Source: Curtobacterium caseinilyticum (GTDB taxonomy: Bacteria > Actinomycetota > Actinomycetes > Actinomycetales > Microbacteriaceae). Taken from it: a stretch of 64,000 bases of DNA. Position 1 is the stretch's first letter. Each line of letters opens with the position of its first letter. Below, piece after piece: positions 45,371 through 53,340 of the stretch. A program made the position numbers and the translations under genes. The notes beneath the pieces are model-generated. The model searched no databases. It worked only from the letters and a program-made list of their open reading frames with translations, and had not been told where the DNA came from. The stretch lies in NCBI RefSeq assembly GCF_030363035.1, contig NZ_JAUCMN010000001.1:496001-560000 (forward strand). The letters run 5' to 3'.

Positions 45371-46525
45371 GTGCCCACCGCAGACCACACCGCGACCGTC
45401 GCGGTCGTCGGTGCCGGTCAGGCGGGCTTGTCGGCGGCACACCACCTGGTCGCCCGCGGGTTCGCGCCCGTCGGCCCGGCCGCCGTGGGGTCCGGCTCCG
45501 GTGCAGGAGCTGCACCGGCTGCACCGGCTGCACCGAGCGTCGTCGTGTTCGACGCCAACGAGCACCCGGGCGGCGCCTGGCAGCACCGCTGGGAGTCGCT
45601 GCGCATGCGCACCGTGAACGGGATCTTCGCCCTGCCCGGCATGGCGCTGCCGCCGATCGACCCCGACGAGCCGAGCCGTACCGCGGTCCCGCGCTACTTC
45701 GCCGCGTACGAGGAGCACGAGCACCTGCCGGTCCTCCGCCCGGTGCACGTGCACGGCGTGCGGTCGATCGACGCGGCGACGACCGGGCCCCTGCTGGTCG
45801 AGACGGACCGCGGCGACTGGCAGGTGTCGGCCCTGGTGAACGCGACGGGCACGTGGGACACCCCGGTCGTCCCCGTGGTCCCCGGCGCCGAGCGGTTCCG
45901 CGGCGAGCAGCTGCACAGCCGTGACTACGTCGACGCCGATCGCTTCCGCGGACGCCGGGTCGCGGTCGTCGGCGGTGGGATCTCCGCGGTGCAGCTGCTC
46001 GACGAGATCAGCGGTGTGACCGACACCGTCTGGTACACGCGCCGCGAGCCCGTCTTCCTTCCCGGGGAGTTCGTGCACGAGCTCGACGGGGTCGACGTCG
46101 AACGACGGGTCGCCGCGGACGTGACGGCCGGCCGCGCGCCCGGGAGCATCGTCTCGTACACGGGGCTGATCTGGACGGACCAGGCGCGCTCCGCCCGCGA
46201 CCGTGGAGCGCTGGAGCGCCGTCCGATGTTCGTCCGCATGGGTCCGTACGGGGTCGTCGAGCAGGACGGCTCCGCCACCTCGGTCGACGTCGTGCTCTGG
46301 GCGACCGGGTACCGCGCCGACCTCGACCACCTCGCCCCGCTCGGGCTGCGCGGACCGCTCGGTGGGATCCCGGTGGTGGGCACCCGGACGGCCGCGGACC
46401 CGCGGGTGCACCTGGTCGGGTACGGCCCGTCGCAGTCGACGATCGGTGCGAACCGCGCCGGCAGGGCCGCGGCCCGTGAGGTCGCACGCCTGCTCGGCGT
46501 CGCGCCCGGCACCTTCCCGAGGTGA
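45371..46525 (+). CDS. FAD-dependent NAD(P)-binding oxidoreductase
   Basis: 384 residues, of the flavin-containing monooxygenase/thioredoxin-reductase-like group. FAD motif VAVVGAGQAGLSAAHHL, second Rossmann motif VAVVGGGISAVQLLDEI and ATGYRADLDHLAPLG are visible, as is the FATGTWDTP-like NATGTWDTP. A glycine/alanine/proline insert of about 27 residues, partly encoded by three 9-bp tandem repeats (45511-45537), splits the first Rossmann fold. TAGCGT ends 6 nt before the GTG start, a leaderless arrangement. Its proximity to the iron box suggests, but does not prove, an iron link. Confidence 0.8.
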   Translation: MPTADHTATVAVVGAGQAGLSAAHHLVARGFAPVGPAAVGSGSGAGAAPAAPAAPSVVVFDANEHPGGAWQHRWESLRMRTVNGIFALPGMALPPIDPDEPSRTAVPRYFAAYEEHEHLPVLRPVHVHGVRSIDAATTGPLLVETDRGDWQVSALVNATGTWDTPVVPVVPGAERFRGEQLHSRDYVDADRFRGRRVAVVGGGISAVQLLDEISGVTDTVWYTRREPVFLPGEFVHELDGVDVERRVAADVTAGRAPGSIVSYTGLIWTDQARSARDRGALERRPMFVRMGPYGVVEQDGSATSVDVVLWATGYRADLDHLAPLGLRGPLGGIPVVGTRTAADPRVHLVGYGPSQSTIGANRAGRAAAREVARLLGVAPGTFPR

Positions 46526-46531
46526 CCGTGG

Positions 46532-46575
46532 CCGGACGGGAGGCGCGGTGCGGGCCCGCCCGAGCCTCCCGTCCG
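46532..46575. repeat. GGACGGGAGGC-family palindrome, copy 6
   Basis: Arms beginning CCGGACGGGAGGC and ending GCCTCCCGTCCG around a GGGCCC centre, in the 56-bp gap between two convergent flavoenzyme genes. The central part is nearly identical to the copy at 36839. Confidence 0.85.
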
Positions 46576-46581
46576 TCCGTT

Positions 46582-47799
46582 TCAGGACACCGTCACGAGC
46601 GGCGGCAGGGGCCGGTCGGTGTCGGCGACCTGCGTGACCCGGGCGGCGAGCTTCCGCAGCGGCGTCCCGAGCAGGACCGCGTCGGCGACCCGGCGCGCGG
46701 CGAGGCCGAGGCGACTGCGCGGGAAGGCGAACCGGATCACGGCGTCCGGGATGCCCTGCACGTCGTCGACGAGCGGACGCATCCAGTCGTCGAAAGCCGC
46801 GAGCGCACGGTCGACGGCCGCTCGGTCGACGGCGCCCCGGCCGGTCACGTCCGCGAACGACGTCGCGAGGACGTACCCGCTCGTCAAGGCGAGCGAGGCT
46901 CCCCCACCGCCCATCGGCGTGACGCACCACGCCGCGTCCCCGACCAGTTGCACGCGACCCCGACGCCAGGACGGCATCCGGATCTGGGTGAGCTGGTCGA
47001 CGTACAGGTCGTCGGTGGTCGCGAACCCCTCGAGGACGCGGTCGGCCTCCCACCCGACGCCCTCGTGGCGGCGGCGGAGGGTGTCGACCAGGTCCTGCCG
47101 GTCCCGGCCGACGAGGTCGTCCTGGCCCACGTGGGCCAGGATCGCGCGCATCGTGCCGTAGGGGTCCGGGCGGAGGTGCACCTGGCGGCCGCCGACCGCC
47201 GTGTACCAGCGCCAGCGGTCGTCGTCGGTGGCGGTGCGCGGGATCGTGCCGAAGGCCATGGTGACGCCGAGGTCGCGCGGGTCGACGTCGTCGGGGTCGG
47301 TGAAGACGAGGTCGCGCGTGGTCGACCGCACCCCCTCGGCCACGACGAGCAGGTCGGCGTCGAGTCGTCGGCGAGCGCTCGTCGTCACCGTGACGGCGTC
47401 GTCGCGGTCGGAGACCGATGCGATGGTCTCGCCGTACCGGACGTCGACCCCGTCGGGCAGGTGGTCGAGGAGGATGCGGGCGAAGTCGCCGCGCAGGACC
47501 TCGAGCTCGGCGGTGGCACCGTCCGGCCCGTCGCTCGGCACCTCGGCGCGGACGGAGCCGTCCTTCCTGACGAGCACGGTGCCGGTCTCCGTGGTGTTCG
47601 CCGTCCTGACGGCGTCGACGAGGCCCATCCGTTCGAGGACCTCGTGCGCGACCCCGCGCACGTCGACGTTCTGACCGCCGTCGCGGAAGGCGGGCGCGCG
47701 CTCGATCACCGTGACGGCCCATCCGGTGCGGCGGAGCCACCAGGCTGCCGACAGACCTGCGATGCTCGCTCCTGAGATCACTGCGTGTGGTGCGGACAT
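46582..47799 (-). CDS. FAD-dependent aromatic-ring monooxygenase family protein
   Basis: 405 residues. Group A flavoprotein monooxygenase fold: GXGXXG-type SGASIAGLSAAWWLRRTG, the DG-like VVAEGVRSTTRD, and the GD motif VQLVGDAAWCVTPMGGGGASL. Members hydroxylate aromatic compounds or inactivate antibiotics such as tetracycline and rifampicin; the substrate is unknown. GAGGAG lies about 6 nt before the ATG. It is divergent from a MarR regulator with an operator between, so it is probably inducible. Confidence 0.88.
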   Translation of the reverse strand: MSAPHAVISGASIAGLSAAWWLRRTGWAVTVIERAPAFRDGGQNVDVRGVAHEVLERMGLVDAVRTANTTETGTVLVRKDGSVRAEVPSDGPDGATAELEVLRGDFARILLDHLPDGVDVRYGETIASVSDRDDAVTVTTSARRRLDADLLVVAEGVRSTTRDLVFTDPDDVDPRDLGVTMAFGTIPRTATDDDRWRWYTAVGGRQVHLRPDPYGTMRAILAHVGQDDLVGRDRQDLVDTLRRRHEGVGWEADRVLEGFATTDDLYVDQLTQIRMPSWRRGRVQLVGDAAWCVTPMGGGGASLALTSGYVLATSFADVTGRGAVDRAAVDRALAAFDDWMRPLVDDVQGIPDAVIRFAFPRSRLGLAARRVADAVLLGTPLRKLAARVTQVADTDRPLPPLVTVS

Positions 47800-47850
47800 G
47801 TCCTGCTCCTCGTGTGCGGTGCGGTCGGCTCGTGTCGCCCGCTGTGCTTT

Positions 47851-47871
47851 ACAGTGAAGCGACTTGACTGT
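47851..47871. promoter_or_regulatory. candidate MarR operator
   Basis: An inverted repeat with 9-nt half-sites ACAGTGAAG and CTTGACTGT (one mismatch) and a 3-nt spacer lies in the 84-bp gap between the divergent monooxygenase and marR-like genes. It overlaps a possible plus-strand -10 (TACAGT, 47850-47855), which is consistent with autorepression. Confidence 0.65.
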
Positions 47872-47883
47872 GGAGGAACCTGG

Positions 47884-48432
47884 ATGCCCGACGTCGACCC
47901 GCTCGAGGCCTCGTGGAACGACGACGAGGTGGCGGTCATGCACCGGCTGCGCGACTGGGCCGTCGCCTTCGACGAGTTGAACCGACACCTCGGCACCTGG
48001 GTGCGGCTGCCCTCGTCGGACGCCAACGCACTCGGGCAGGTGCTCTGGGCCGAGCGTGCCGGGGACCCGCTGTCCCCCGCCCAGCTCGCCCGACAGATCG
48101 GCATGACCTCGGGGGCGACCTCGGTCCTGGTCGACCGGCTCGAGGCGGCCGGCCACGTCACCCGACACCGCGAGAGTGCGGACCGGCGTCGCGTCACCCT
48201 CCGCACGACCGAGACGGCACGGTCCGCGAACGAGGCCTTCCTCGCGTTCGCGGGTCGGGAGATCGCGGGGACGCTGCGCGACACCGACGCCCACGAGCTC
48301 CGCGCCGCACTGGCGTTCGTCGACCGGATGACCACGGCGGCCACGGCGGCGAACCTCCGCCTGGCTCGCCGCGCGACCGGATCGGCCCAGCTCCGGAGCG
48401 AGGCCGGGGACCAGCCGGGCCGGGCCGGCTGA
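47884..48432 (+). CDS. MarR family transcriptional regulator
   Basis: 182 residues. The winged helix is in LSPAQLARQIGMTSGATSVL followed by VDRLEAAGHVTRHRESADRR, the typical DRR wing. ATG 47884 has GGAGG upstream. MarR proteins usually repress a divergent neighbour and release DNA when a phenolic ligand binds, so the monooxygenase at 46582-47799 is the likely target. The C-terminal 25 residues are variable. Confidence 0.9.
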   Translation: MPDVDPLEASWNDDEVAVMHRLRDWAVAFDELNRHLGTWVRLPSSDANALGQVLWAERAGDPLSPAQLARQIGMTSGATSVLVDRLEAAGHVTRHRESADRRRVTLRTTETARSANEAFLAFAGREIAGTLRDTDAHELRAALAFVDRMTTAATAANLRLARRATGSAQLRSEAGDQPGRAG

Positions 48433-48584
48433 CCGGGGACGCATCGAGCCGGAGCCCCTCGGGCTGGCGACTCGTCGGGCGGGGCGACTCGTCGGGCCGG
48501 GCCAGCCGACCGGGGACGCATCGAGCCGGAGCCCCTGGGGCTGGCGACTCGTCGGGCGGGGCGACTCGTCGGGTCGGGATCAGC
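48431..48584. repeat. two tandem 77-bp repeats
   Basis: Units at 48431-48507 and 48508-48584 both start GACCGGGGACGCATCGAGCC and differ at only a few positions. Within each, GGCGACTCGTCGGGC is itself duplicated. They lie directly after the MarR stop. No coding function is evident. Confidence 0.85.
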
Positions 48585-48784
48585 TGGCCGTCGACGCAGT
48601 GGGCCGGGGACGCGCCGGGCGGGCCCGGGCCGGGAGCGGTCCGAGCCGGGCCGAGCACGATCGGGCCGGACGCGATCTGCTCCGGACGCGACGTGGGCCA
48701 GAAGCGATCCGGGCCGGACGCGATCTGGCCGGCAACGAACGAACCCCCGCCGAGCCGGAGCTCGACGGGGGTTCGTGGTGTGTG
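48433..48784. other. gene-free, repeat-rich 352-nt region
   Basis: It holds two tandem 77-bp repeats, further shorter direct repeats (CGGGCCGGACGCGATCTG near 48663 and 48710), and the terminator of the tRNA-Glu genes. No frame with a ribosome site or family similarity is visible. The base composition is even richer in GC than the genes around it. Confidence 0.7.
48739..48776 (-). terminator. terminator of the tRNA-Glu genes
   Basis: An 11-bp stem (ACGAACCCCCG with CGGGGGTTCGT) plus an inner GAGC/GCTC stem, beginning about 9 nt past the 3' end of the second-transcribed tRNA. Confidence 0.85.
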
Positions 48785-48857
48785 TGACCCCAGCGGGATT
48801 CGAACCCGCGTTACCGCCGTGAGAGGGCGACGTACTAGGCCGCTATACGATGGGGCC
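48785..48857 (-). tRNA. tRNA-Glu (CTC), copy 1
   Basis: 73 nt on the minus strand. The cloverleaf is intact: acceptor GGCCCCA pairs with TGGGGTC, T arm GCGGGTTCGAATCCCGC, and anticodon loop CTCTCAC gives CTC, which reads GAG. CCA is not encoded. It is identical to the copy at 48919. Confidence 0.97.
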
Positions 48858-48918
48858 GTGGTCTCCGACCGAGGGCGGAGCACACGTGTTGTCGGACTCG
48901 GAGGCTAGCCACCTGTGG

Positions 48919-48991
48919 TGACCCCAGCGGGATTCGAACCCGCGTTACCGCCGTGAGAGGGCGACGTACTAGGCCGCTATACGATGGGGCC
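48919..48991 (-). tRNA. tRNA-Glu (CTC), copy 2
   Basis: 73 nt, identical in sequence to copy 1 and 61 nt upstream of it. It is transcribed first from the promoter at 49009-49037, with a leader of about 10 nt. Confidence 0.97.
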
Positions 48992-49008
48992 GTTCCGACA
49001 ACCCGATA

Positions 49009-49037
49009 AGTATGGCACAGCAGCGGCGCGCTGCCAA
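49009..49037 (-). promoter_or_regulatory. promoter of the tRNA-Glu genes
   Basis: TTGGCA (49037-49032), a 17-nt spacer and CATACT (49014-49009) on the minus strand. The spacing and -35 are near consensus. Confidence 0.7.
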
Positions 49038-49120
49038 AACGAGGCGTGTCGCCCGGGTGTGCCGCGACGGCGGGGGGCCGGTCTGCCGGTGGTGGGGCGA
49101 GCCTCCCGGCCGACCCATGG

Positions 49121-49753
49121 TCAGATCGTGAGCGACTCGCCGGGCTGCAGCACCACGAGTTCCCCGTCCCCGATCGCCTGCCGCTGCCGGTCCGTGTGCA
49201 TCGCGAACCCCACGTCGGACAGCGTCGCCTCGTGGATCGGGTACGCACGCTGCGGGGCGACCGCGGCGATCCAGTCCATCATCTCGGCGACCTTGAGCCA
49301 CGGTGCGCCGACCGGGGCGGCGAGGACCTCGACCGGCACGCCGGGGACGGTGTACGCGTCGCCCGGGTGGAACAGCCGGCCGTCCACGAGGACGCCGGTG
49401 TTGTCGACGACGGGCACCGACGCGTGGATCACGTTGTGGCGGCTGCCGTGGAAGTCCAGGGCGAACGGGCCGACCTCACGGTGGTCGCCGTCGGTGACGA
49501 CCGCGACGTCGATGCCGTCCTCGGCGAGCGCTGCGGCGACGCCCGCGGGCCCCAGGACGACCGCACCCGGGTTGCGGTCGAGGATCCCACGGACCTGCTC
49601 GGGGGTGACGTGGTCGGGGTGCTCGTGGGTGACGACCACGGCGACGACCCCGGTGACGTCGACGGGTCGGGTGAAGCCACCCGGGTCGATGACGAGTCGG
49701 GCGCCGCCCGAGGTGACGACCTGGCAGGCGTGCTCGAGCTTGGTGACCTCCAT
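49121..49753 (-). CDS. metallo-beta-lactamase fold metal-dependent hydrolase
   Basis: 210 residues. The metal-binding motif is VVVTHEHPDHVTPEQ (HxHxDH). SRHNVIHASVP and LFHPGDAYTVP supply further ligands, and YPIHEATLSDVG the last histidine. This UPF0173/UlaG-like group includes hydrolases and lactonases; the substrate is unknown. TAGGGT ends 6 nt before the ATG, so it is a leaderless candidate. It stands alone, 127 nt from the tRNA genes. Confidence 0.9.
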   Translation of the reverse strand: MEVTKLEHACQVVTSGGARLVIDPGGFTRPVDVTGVVAVVVTHEHPDHVTPEQVRGILDRNPGAVVLGPAGVAAALAEDGIDVAVVTDGDHREVGPFALDFHGSRHNVIHASVPVVDNTGVLVDGRLFHPGDAYTVPGVPVEVLAAPVGAPWLKVAEMMDWIAAVAPQRAYPIHEATLSDVGFAMHTDRQRQAIGDGELVVLQPGESLTI

Positions 49754-49873
49754 GCAGCGACCCTACGCGGCGGGGTGCGCACCCGGTCCGCGAGCTCGGT
49801 GGGACCGCGTTCCCGACATCGGACCGGCCGTCGTGTCCGGTCCGGTGTCGCTCCCGTGGTCCGACGCGCCCAA

Positions 49874-49918
49874 CACGGCGTCAGCGGGCACGGCGTCAGC
49901 GGGCACGGCGTCAGCGCG
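49874..49918. repeat. three 15-bp tandem repeats at the lacI-type gene end
   Basis: Units CACGGCGTCAGCGGG at 49874, 49889 and 49904 (the last with one change). Because the period is a multiple of three, each unit carries an in-frame TGA for the regulator gene; the true stop is in the third unit. Confidence 0.8.
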
Positions 49919-50954
49919 CACCGCGCGCCGCCTCGCCGCGCTGCACCCGCGGCGGCGCCGTCGTCGTCCGCACCACCAGTTCCGTGGGCGCTGCCGGCAG
50001 CGGCCCCGCCGACCCGCCGTCGACCTCGGCCAGCACGGCCCGCGCCGCCGCCCGGCCCTGCGCCGCCGGGTCCTGCGCCACGGTCGTCAACCCGACCACC
50101 GCGCCGTACTCGTGCCCGTCGATCCCCATCACCGAGACGTCCCCGGGGACCGCGAGCCCCGCCTGCGCGGCGGCGAGCAGCACCCCGAGCGCCATCTCGT
50201 CCGAGGCGCAGGACACCGCCGTCGGGCGGTCGGACGCAGCACGGTCGAACAGGTACGCCCCGGCGGCGGCTCCCCCGGCGAACGAGAACCGACCGTCGAG
50301 CATGCGGTCCTCGCGGACGGTCAGGCCGCGGGACCGGACGGCCTCGACGAAGCCGTCGCGCCGCAGGTGGGGCACGGCGACGTTCATCCCGTCCTCGTCC
50401 TGTCCGCCGAGGTACGCGATCTCCCGGTGTCCGAGCCCCGCGAGGTGGGCGACGGCGCTCTCGGTGACGGCGAGGTCGTCCACACCGACGTTGCGCAACC
50501 CCGGTGCGGGCCCGCCGATCACGATCACCGGGTGGTGCGTGAACTCGAGCTCCGATCGCTCGGTCTCGTCGAGGACCAGCGAGAGCAGCACGAGCGCATC
50601 GACCCGGTGCCGGAGCATCGAGCGTCGGAAGGCCCGTCCGCGGTCGCCGCCGGGCCCGCCGAGGTTGTAGAGCACCAGGTCGTGGCCCGCGCGCCGCAGC
50701 TCGGCGTCGACGCCACCGAGCGCCTTGACGTAGAACCAGCGGTCGATCACCGGGACGACCACCCCGACGGCACGCTGCCGCCCGGTGGCGAGACCGGCCG
50801 CCGCCGAGCTGGGCACGTACCCGAGCTCGTCGGCGACCCGCCGCACCTGGTCGATCGTCGTGTCCGCCACGGTCGGCATGCCGCGGAGCGCCCGGGACAC
50901 CGTGGACTTCGACAGGCCGGTGACGGTCGCGATCTCCTGGATCCCCGTGTGCAC
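49911..50954 (-). CDS. LacI family transcriptional regulator
   Basis: 347 residues. The N-terminal helix-turn-helix and hinge helix read IQEIATVTGLSKSTVSRAL and ADELGYVPSSAAAGLATG. A periplasmic-binding-protein-like effector domain follows (VGVVVPVIDRWFY, then VSVMGIDGHEYG). GTG 50954 gives the usual LacI N-terminus. It is the last gene of the sugar importer operon and probably represses it through the TGCAACCGGTTGCA site at 54745. Confidence 0.92.
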   Translation of the reverse strand: MHTGIQEIATVTGLSKSTVSRALRGMPTVADTTIDQVRRVADELGYVPSSAAAGLATGRQRAVGVVVPVIDRWFYVKALGGVDAELRRAGHDLVLYNLGGPGGDRGRAFRRSMLRHRVDALVLLSLVLDETERSELEFTHHPVIVIGGPAPGLRNVGVDDLAVTESAVAHLAGLGHREIAYLGGQDEDGMNVAVPHLRRDGFVEAVRSRGLTVREDRMLDGRFSFAGGAAAGAYLFDRAASDRPTAVSCASDEMALGVLLAAAQAGLAVPGDVSVMGIDGHEYGAVVGLTTVAQDPAAQGRAAARAVLAEVDGGSAGPLPAAPTELVVRTTTAPPRVQRGEAARGAR

Positions 50955-50968
50955 GGTCGCCGGGCCCG

Positions 50969-51307
50969 TCAGCCGTCCGACACGTCGGCGCGGCGGCCGC
51001 TCCGTACCGCGTGGCCGGTGCGTCGCCCACCGACCGGACCGACACGGCCCGACGCCGGTCCGGCCGCGCCGACGCCGTCGACGACCCCCGTCGCGGCGGC
51101 GTGCCGCCGCAGCACGGCGATCCGCCACCGGTCGAGTGCGACGACCGCCAGGACGCAGACGAGCAGGACGAGCGCCCATCCCAGTGCCGGACGGCCGGTG
51201 ACCTCGCAGGACACCGTGACGCCGAGGAACAGGACCCCGAACATCCCGACGAAGCCGATGGCCTCCTCGATCCGTGCGGTCGGCCGCTGCGGTGCGCGCT
51301 GTGCCAC
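50969..51307 (-). CDS. small two-helix membrane protein, 112 aa
   Basis: It starts GTG at 51307, 5 nt after the permease stop, with GAGGG in between. Two membrane segments are visible: IGFVGMFGVLFLGVTVSC and ALGWALVLLVCVLAVVAL. The C-terminal 50 residues are basic and glycine-rich. I do not recognise the family. Its place between the inner-membrane permeases and the regulator suggests an accessory role in the importer. Confidence 0.65.
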   Translation of the reverse strand: MAQRAPQRPTARIEEAIGFVGMFGVLFLGVTVSCEVTGRPALGWALVLLVCVLAVVALDRWRIAVLRRHAAATGVVDGVGAAGPASGRVGPVGGRRTGHAVRSGRRADVSDG

Positions 51308-51312
51308 GGCCC

Positions 51313-52224
51313 TCAGCCCTTCACGCCGCCGGCGGTGAGGCCGGCCACGATCCGCCGCTGGAACACGAGCACGAGGACGACGAGCGGGATCGTGACGATC
51401 GTGCCCGCCGCCATCACCGCCGTGTACGGCTCCTGGTGCGGCTGGGACCCGGCGAACGACGCGATGGCGACGGTGACCGGCTGGGTGGCGTCCGAGGACA
51501 GCTGGGACGAGATCAGGTACTCGTTCCAGGACGAGATGAACGCCAGGATCGCGGTGGTGAAGACGGCCGGTGCGGCCAGCGGGAGGATGATCCGCCGGAA
51601 CGCCTGCACGCGGGTGCACCCGTCGATCCGCGCGGCCTCCTCGAGGTCCCACGGCATCTCGCGGAAGAAGCTGGCGAGCGTGTAGACCGTCAGCGGCAGC
51701 ACGAACGAGATGCTCGGCAGGATCAGCGCCTGGTAGGTGCCCATCCACCCGATGTCGGTGAAGAGCTGGAACAGCGGCGAGATGAGCGCGACGCCCGGGA
51801 ACATCGACGCGGCGAGGATGGCGCCCGCGATGAGCGACTTCCCCCGGAACTCGAGCCGGGCCAGTGCGTACGCGGCGCTCGTGCCGACGAGCAGGGCGAT
51901 GACCGTGACGACCCCGCCGATGAGCACGCTGTTGAGCAGTGCCCGGCCGAGGTGGTTGCCGAGCGCGGTCGAGAACGCCGTCGCGTAGTTGTCCAGCGTG
52001 ACGTGGGTCGGCCAGGGGGTGGCGTCGAACGTGAACCCGACGTCCCGGAAGCTCGTGACCACCATCCAGTAGAACGGCAGCAGGCACCACACGGCGATCA
52101 CCACGGCCTGGATGGCGGTCCGGAGCTTCTGTCCGGTGTGCCGCCGGACGCGGACCTCGGCGCGCTCGTCGGCGCGCTCGCGAGGGTTGGGGACCGCACG
52201 GGGGCGGTCGGCTGCGATGGTCAC
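51313..52224 (-). CDS. carbohydrate ABC transporter permease (MalG-like)
   Basis: 303 residues, six membrane segments. The EAA loop that docks the ATPase is EEAARIDGCTRVQAFRRIIL followed by PLAAP. Other family cues are LLPFYWMVVTSFR and FISSWNEYLISSQL. GTG 52224 overlaps the stop of the upstream permease (GTGA). Confidence 0.95.
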   Translation of the reverse strand: MTIAADRPRAVPNPRERADERAEVRVRRHTGQKLRTAIQAVVIAVWCLLPFYWMVVTSFRDVGFTFDATPWPTHVTLDNYATAFSTALGNHLGRALLNSVLIGGVVTVIALLVGTSAAYALARLEFRGKSLIAGAILAASMFPGVALISPLFQLFTDIGWMGTYQALILPSISFVLPLTVYTLASFFREMPWDLEEAARIDGCTRVQAFRRIILPLAAPAVFTTAILAFISSWNEYLISSQLSSDATQPVTVAIASFAGSQPHQEPYTAVMAAGTIVTIPLVVLVLVFQRRIVAGLTAGGVKG

Positions 52225-53240
52225 TTGAGCTCACCCTTCTGCTGGGCGGCCTGGGTCTGCACGACGTTCGCGCCGAGGAACCGGACGAAGACGAACGCGA
52301 CGACGAAGATCACCAGGAACGTGATGGTGGAGAGGGCCGACGCGGAGTTGAACCCCTGCCGGATCTGGTCGACGACGAGGATCGACAGCGTGGTGGTCGC
52401 GTTGCCGGAGCCACCGCCGCCACCCGTGAGGATCGCGGGCAGGTCGTACATGCGCAGGGCGTCGAGCACGCGGAACAGCACCGCGACCATGAGCGCCGGC
52501 TTGACGAGCGGCAGCGTGATGGTCCAGAAGCGCTGCCAGGTCGACGCGCCGTCCATCTTGGCGGCCTCGTAGACCTCGTCCGGGATCAGCTGCAGGCCCG
52601 CCAGGATGAGGAGCGCCATGAACGGTGTGGTCTTCCAGGTGTCCGCGATGATGACGGCCCATCGGGACGCCCACTCGCCGCTCGTCCAGAGGACCTGCTG
52701 GCCGAGCACGTGGTTGAGCACGCCGTTCGCATCGAAGATGAAGTACCAGAGCTTCGCGGTGACGGCCGTCGGGATCGCCCACGGCACGAGGATCGCGGCA
52801 CGGACGAGCGCGCGGCCCTTGAAGTCGCGGTTCATGATGATCGCCATCCAGACGCCGATGGCGGTCTCGAGGGCGACGGTCACGACCGTGAAGAAGAACG
52901 TGTTGCCCATCGACACCCAGAACTGCGAGCCGAGGCTGCCGGGCGGGCAGGTGGTCTCCCCGCACCGCTGGCCGAGCCAGTGCAGGTAGTTCGTGATGCC
53001 GGCGAAGCCGCCCTGCACGAAGAGACCGGTCGCCTTGTCGAGGCCCTGGTCGAGCTCGAAGGACTGGATGACGGCGCTGACGACGGGGTAGCCGATGACG
53101 ACGGCGAGGAGCACGATCGTCGGGCCGATCAGGTACACGGCCCAGCGGCCGTGCTCGGCGTTGAGTCCGCCGCGCCGGCGCTTCGGCTCCGTGCCGGTGG
53201 GGTTCGGGATCGCTGCTGGGATCTCGGTTGCTGCTGACAC
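52221..53240 (-). CDS. carbohydrate ABC transporter permease (MalF-like)
   Basis: 339 residues with six membrane segments and a proline-rich cytoplasmic N-terminus. The EAA loop is YEAAKMDGASTWQRFWTITL followed by PLVKPAL. A large external loop (about 60-105) contains two cysteines (GQRCGETTCPPGS). It follows the binding-protein gene after a palindrome and overlaps the second permease. No ATPase gene is present, so a shared MsiK-type ATPase encoded elsewhere is expected. Confidence 0.95.
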   Translation of the reverse strand: MSAATEIPAAIPNPTGTEPKRRRGGLNAEHGRWAVYLIGPTIVLLAVVIGYPVVSAVIQSFELDQGLDKATGLFVQGGFAGITNYLHWLGQRCGETTCPPGSLGSQFWVSMGNTFFFTVVTVALETAIGVWMAIIMNRDFKGRALVRAAILVPWAIPTAVTAKLWYFIFDANGVLNHVLGQQVLWTSGEWASRWAVIIADTWKTTPFMALLILAGLQLIPDEVYEAAKMDGASTWQRFWTITLPLVKPALMVAVLFRVLDALRMYDLPAILTGGGGGSGNATTTLSILVVDQIRQGFNSASALSTITFLVIFVVAFVFVRFLGANVVQTQAAQQKGELK

Positions 53241-53283
53241 TTCGACGGCCTCCTCGGGCGGGTGTCGGGACGCAGGAAGGGGC

Positions 53284-53328
53284 GGACGGGAGGCGCGGGG
53301 CGGGGTCGACCCGCGCCTCCCGTCCGTC
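53284..53328. repeat. GGACGGGAGGC-family palindrome, copy 7 (binding protein/permease)
   Basis: Arms GGACGGGAGGCGCGG and CCGCGCCTCCCGTCC around a short centre. It sits between two co-oriented genes of one operon, where it could reduce read-through and give more binding protein than permease. The right flank matches that of copy 2 through the following stop codon. Confidence 0.88.
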
Positions 53329-53340
53329 AGGGGGTCGCGA

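Noticed and set aside
48431-48584. Possible CRISPR array
   Set aside because: Only two adjacent 77-bp copies without unique spacers, and no cas genes.
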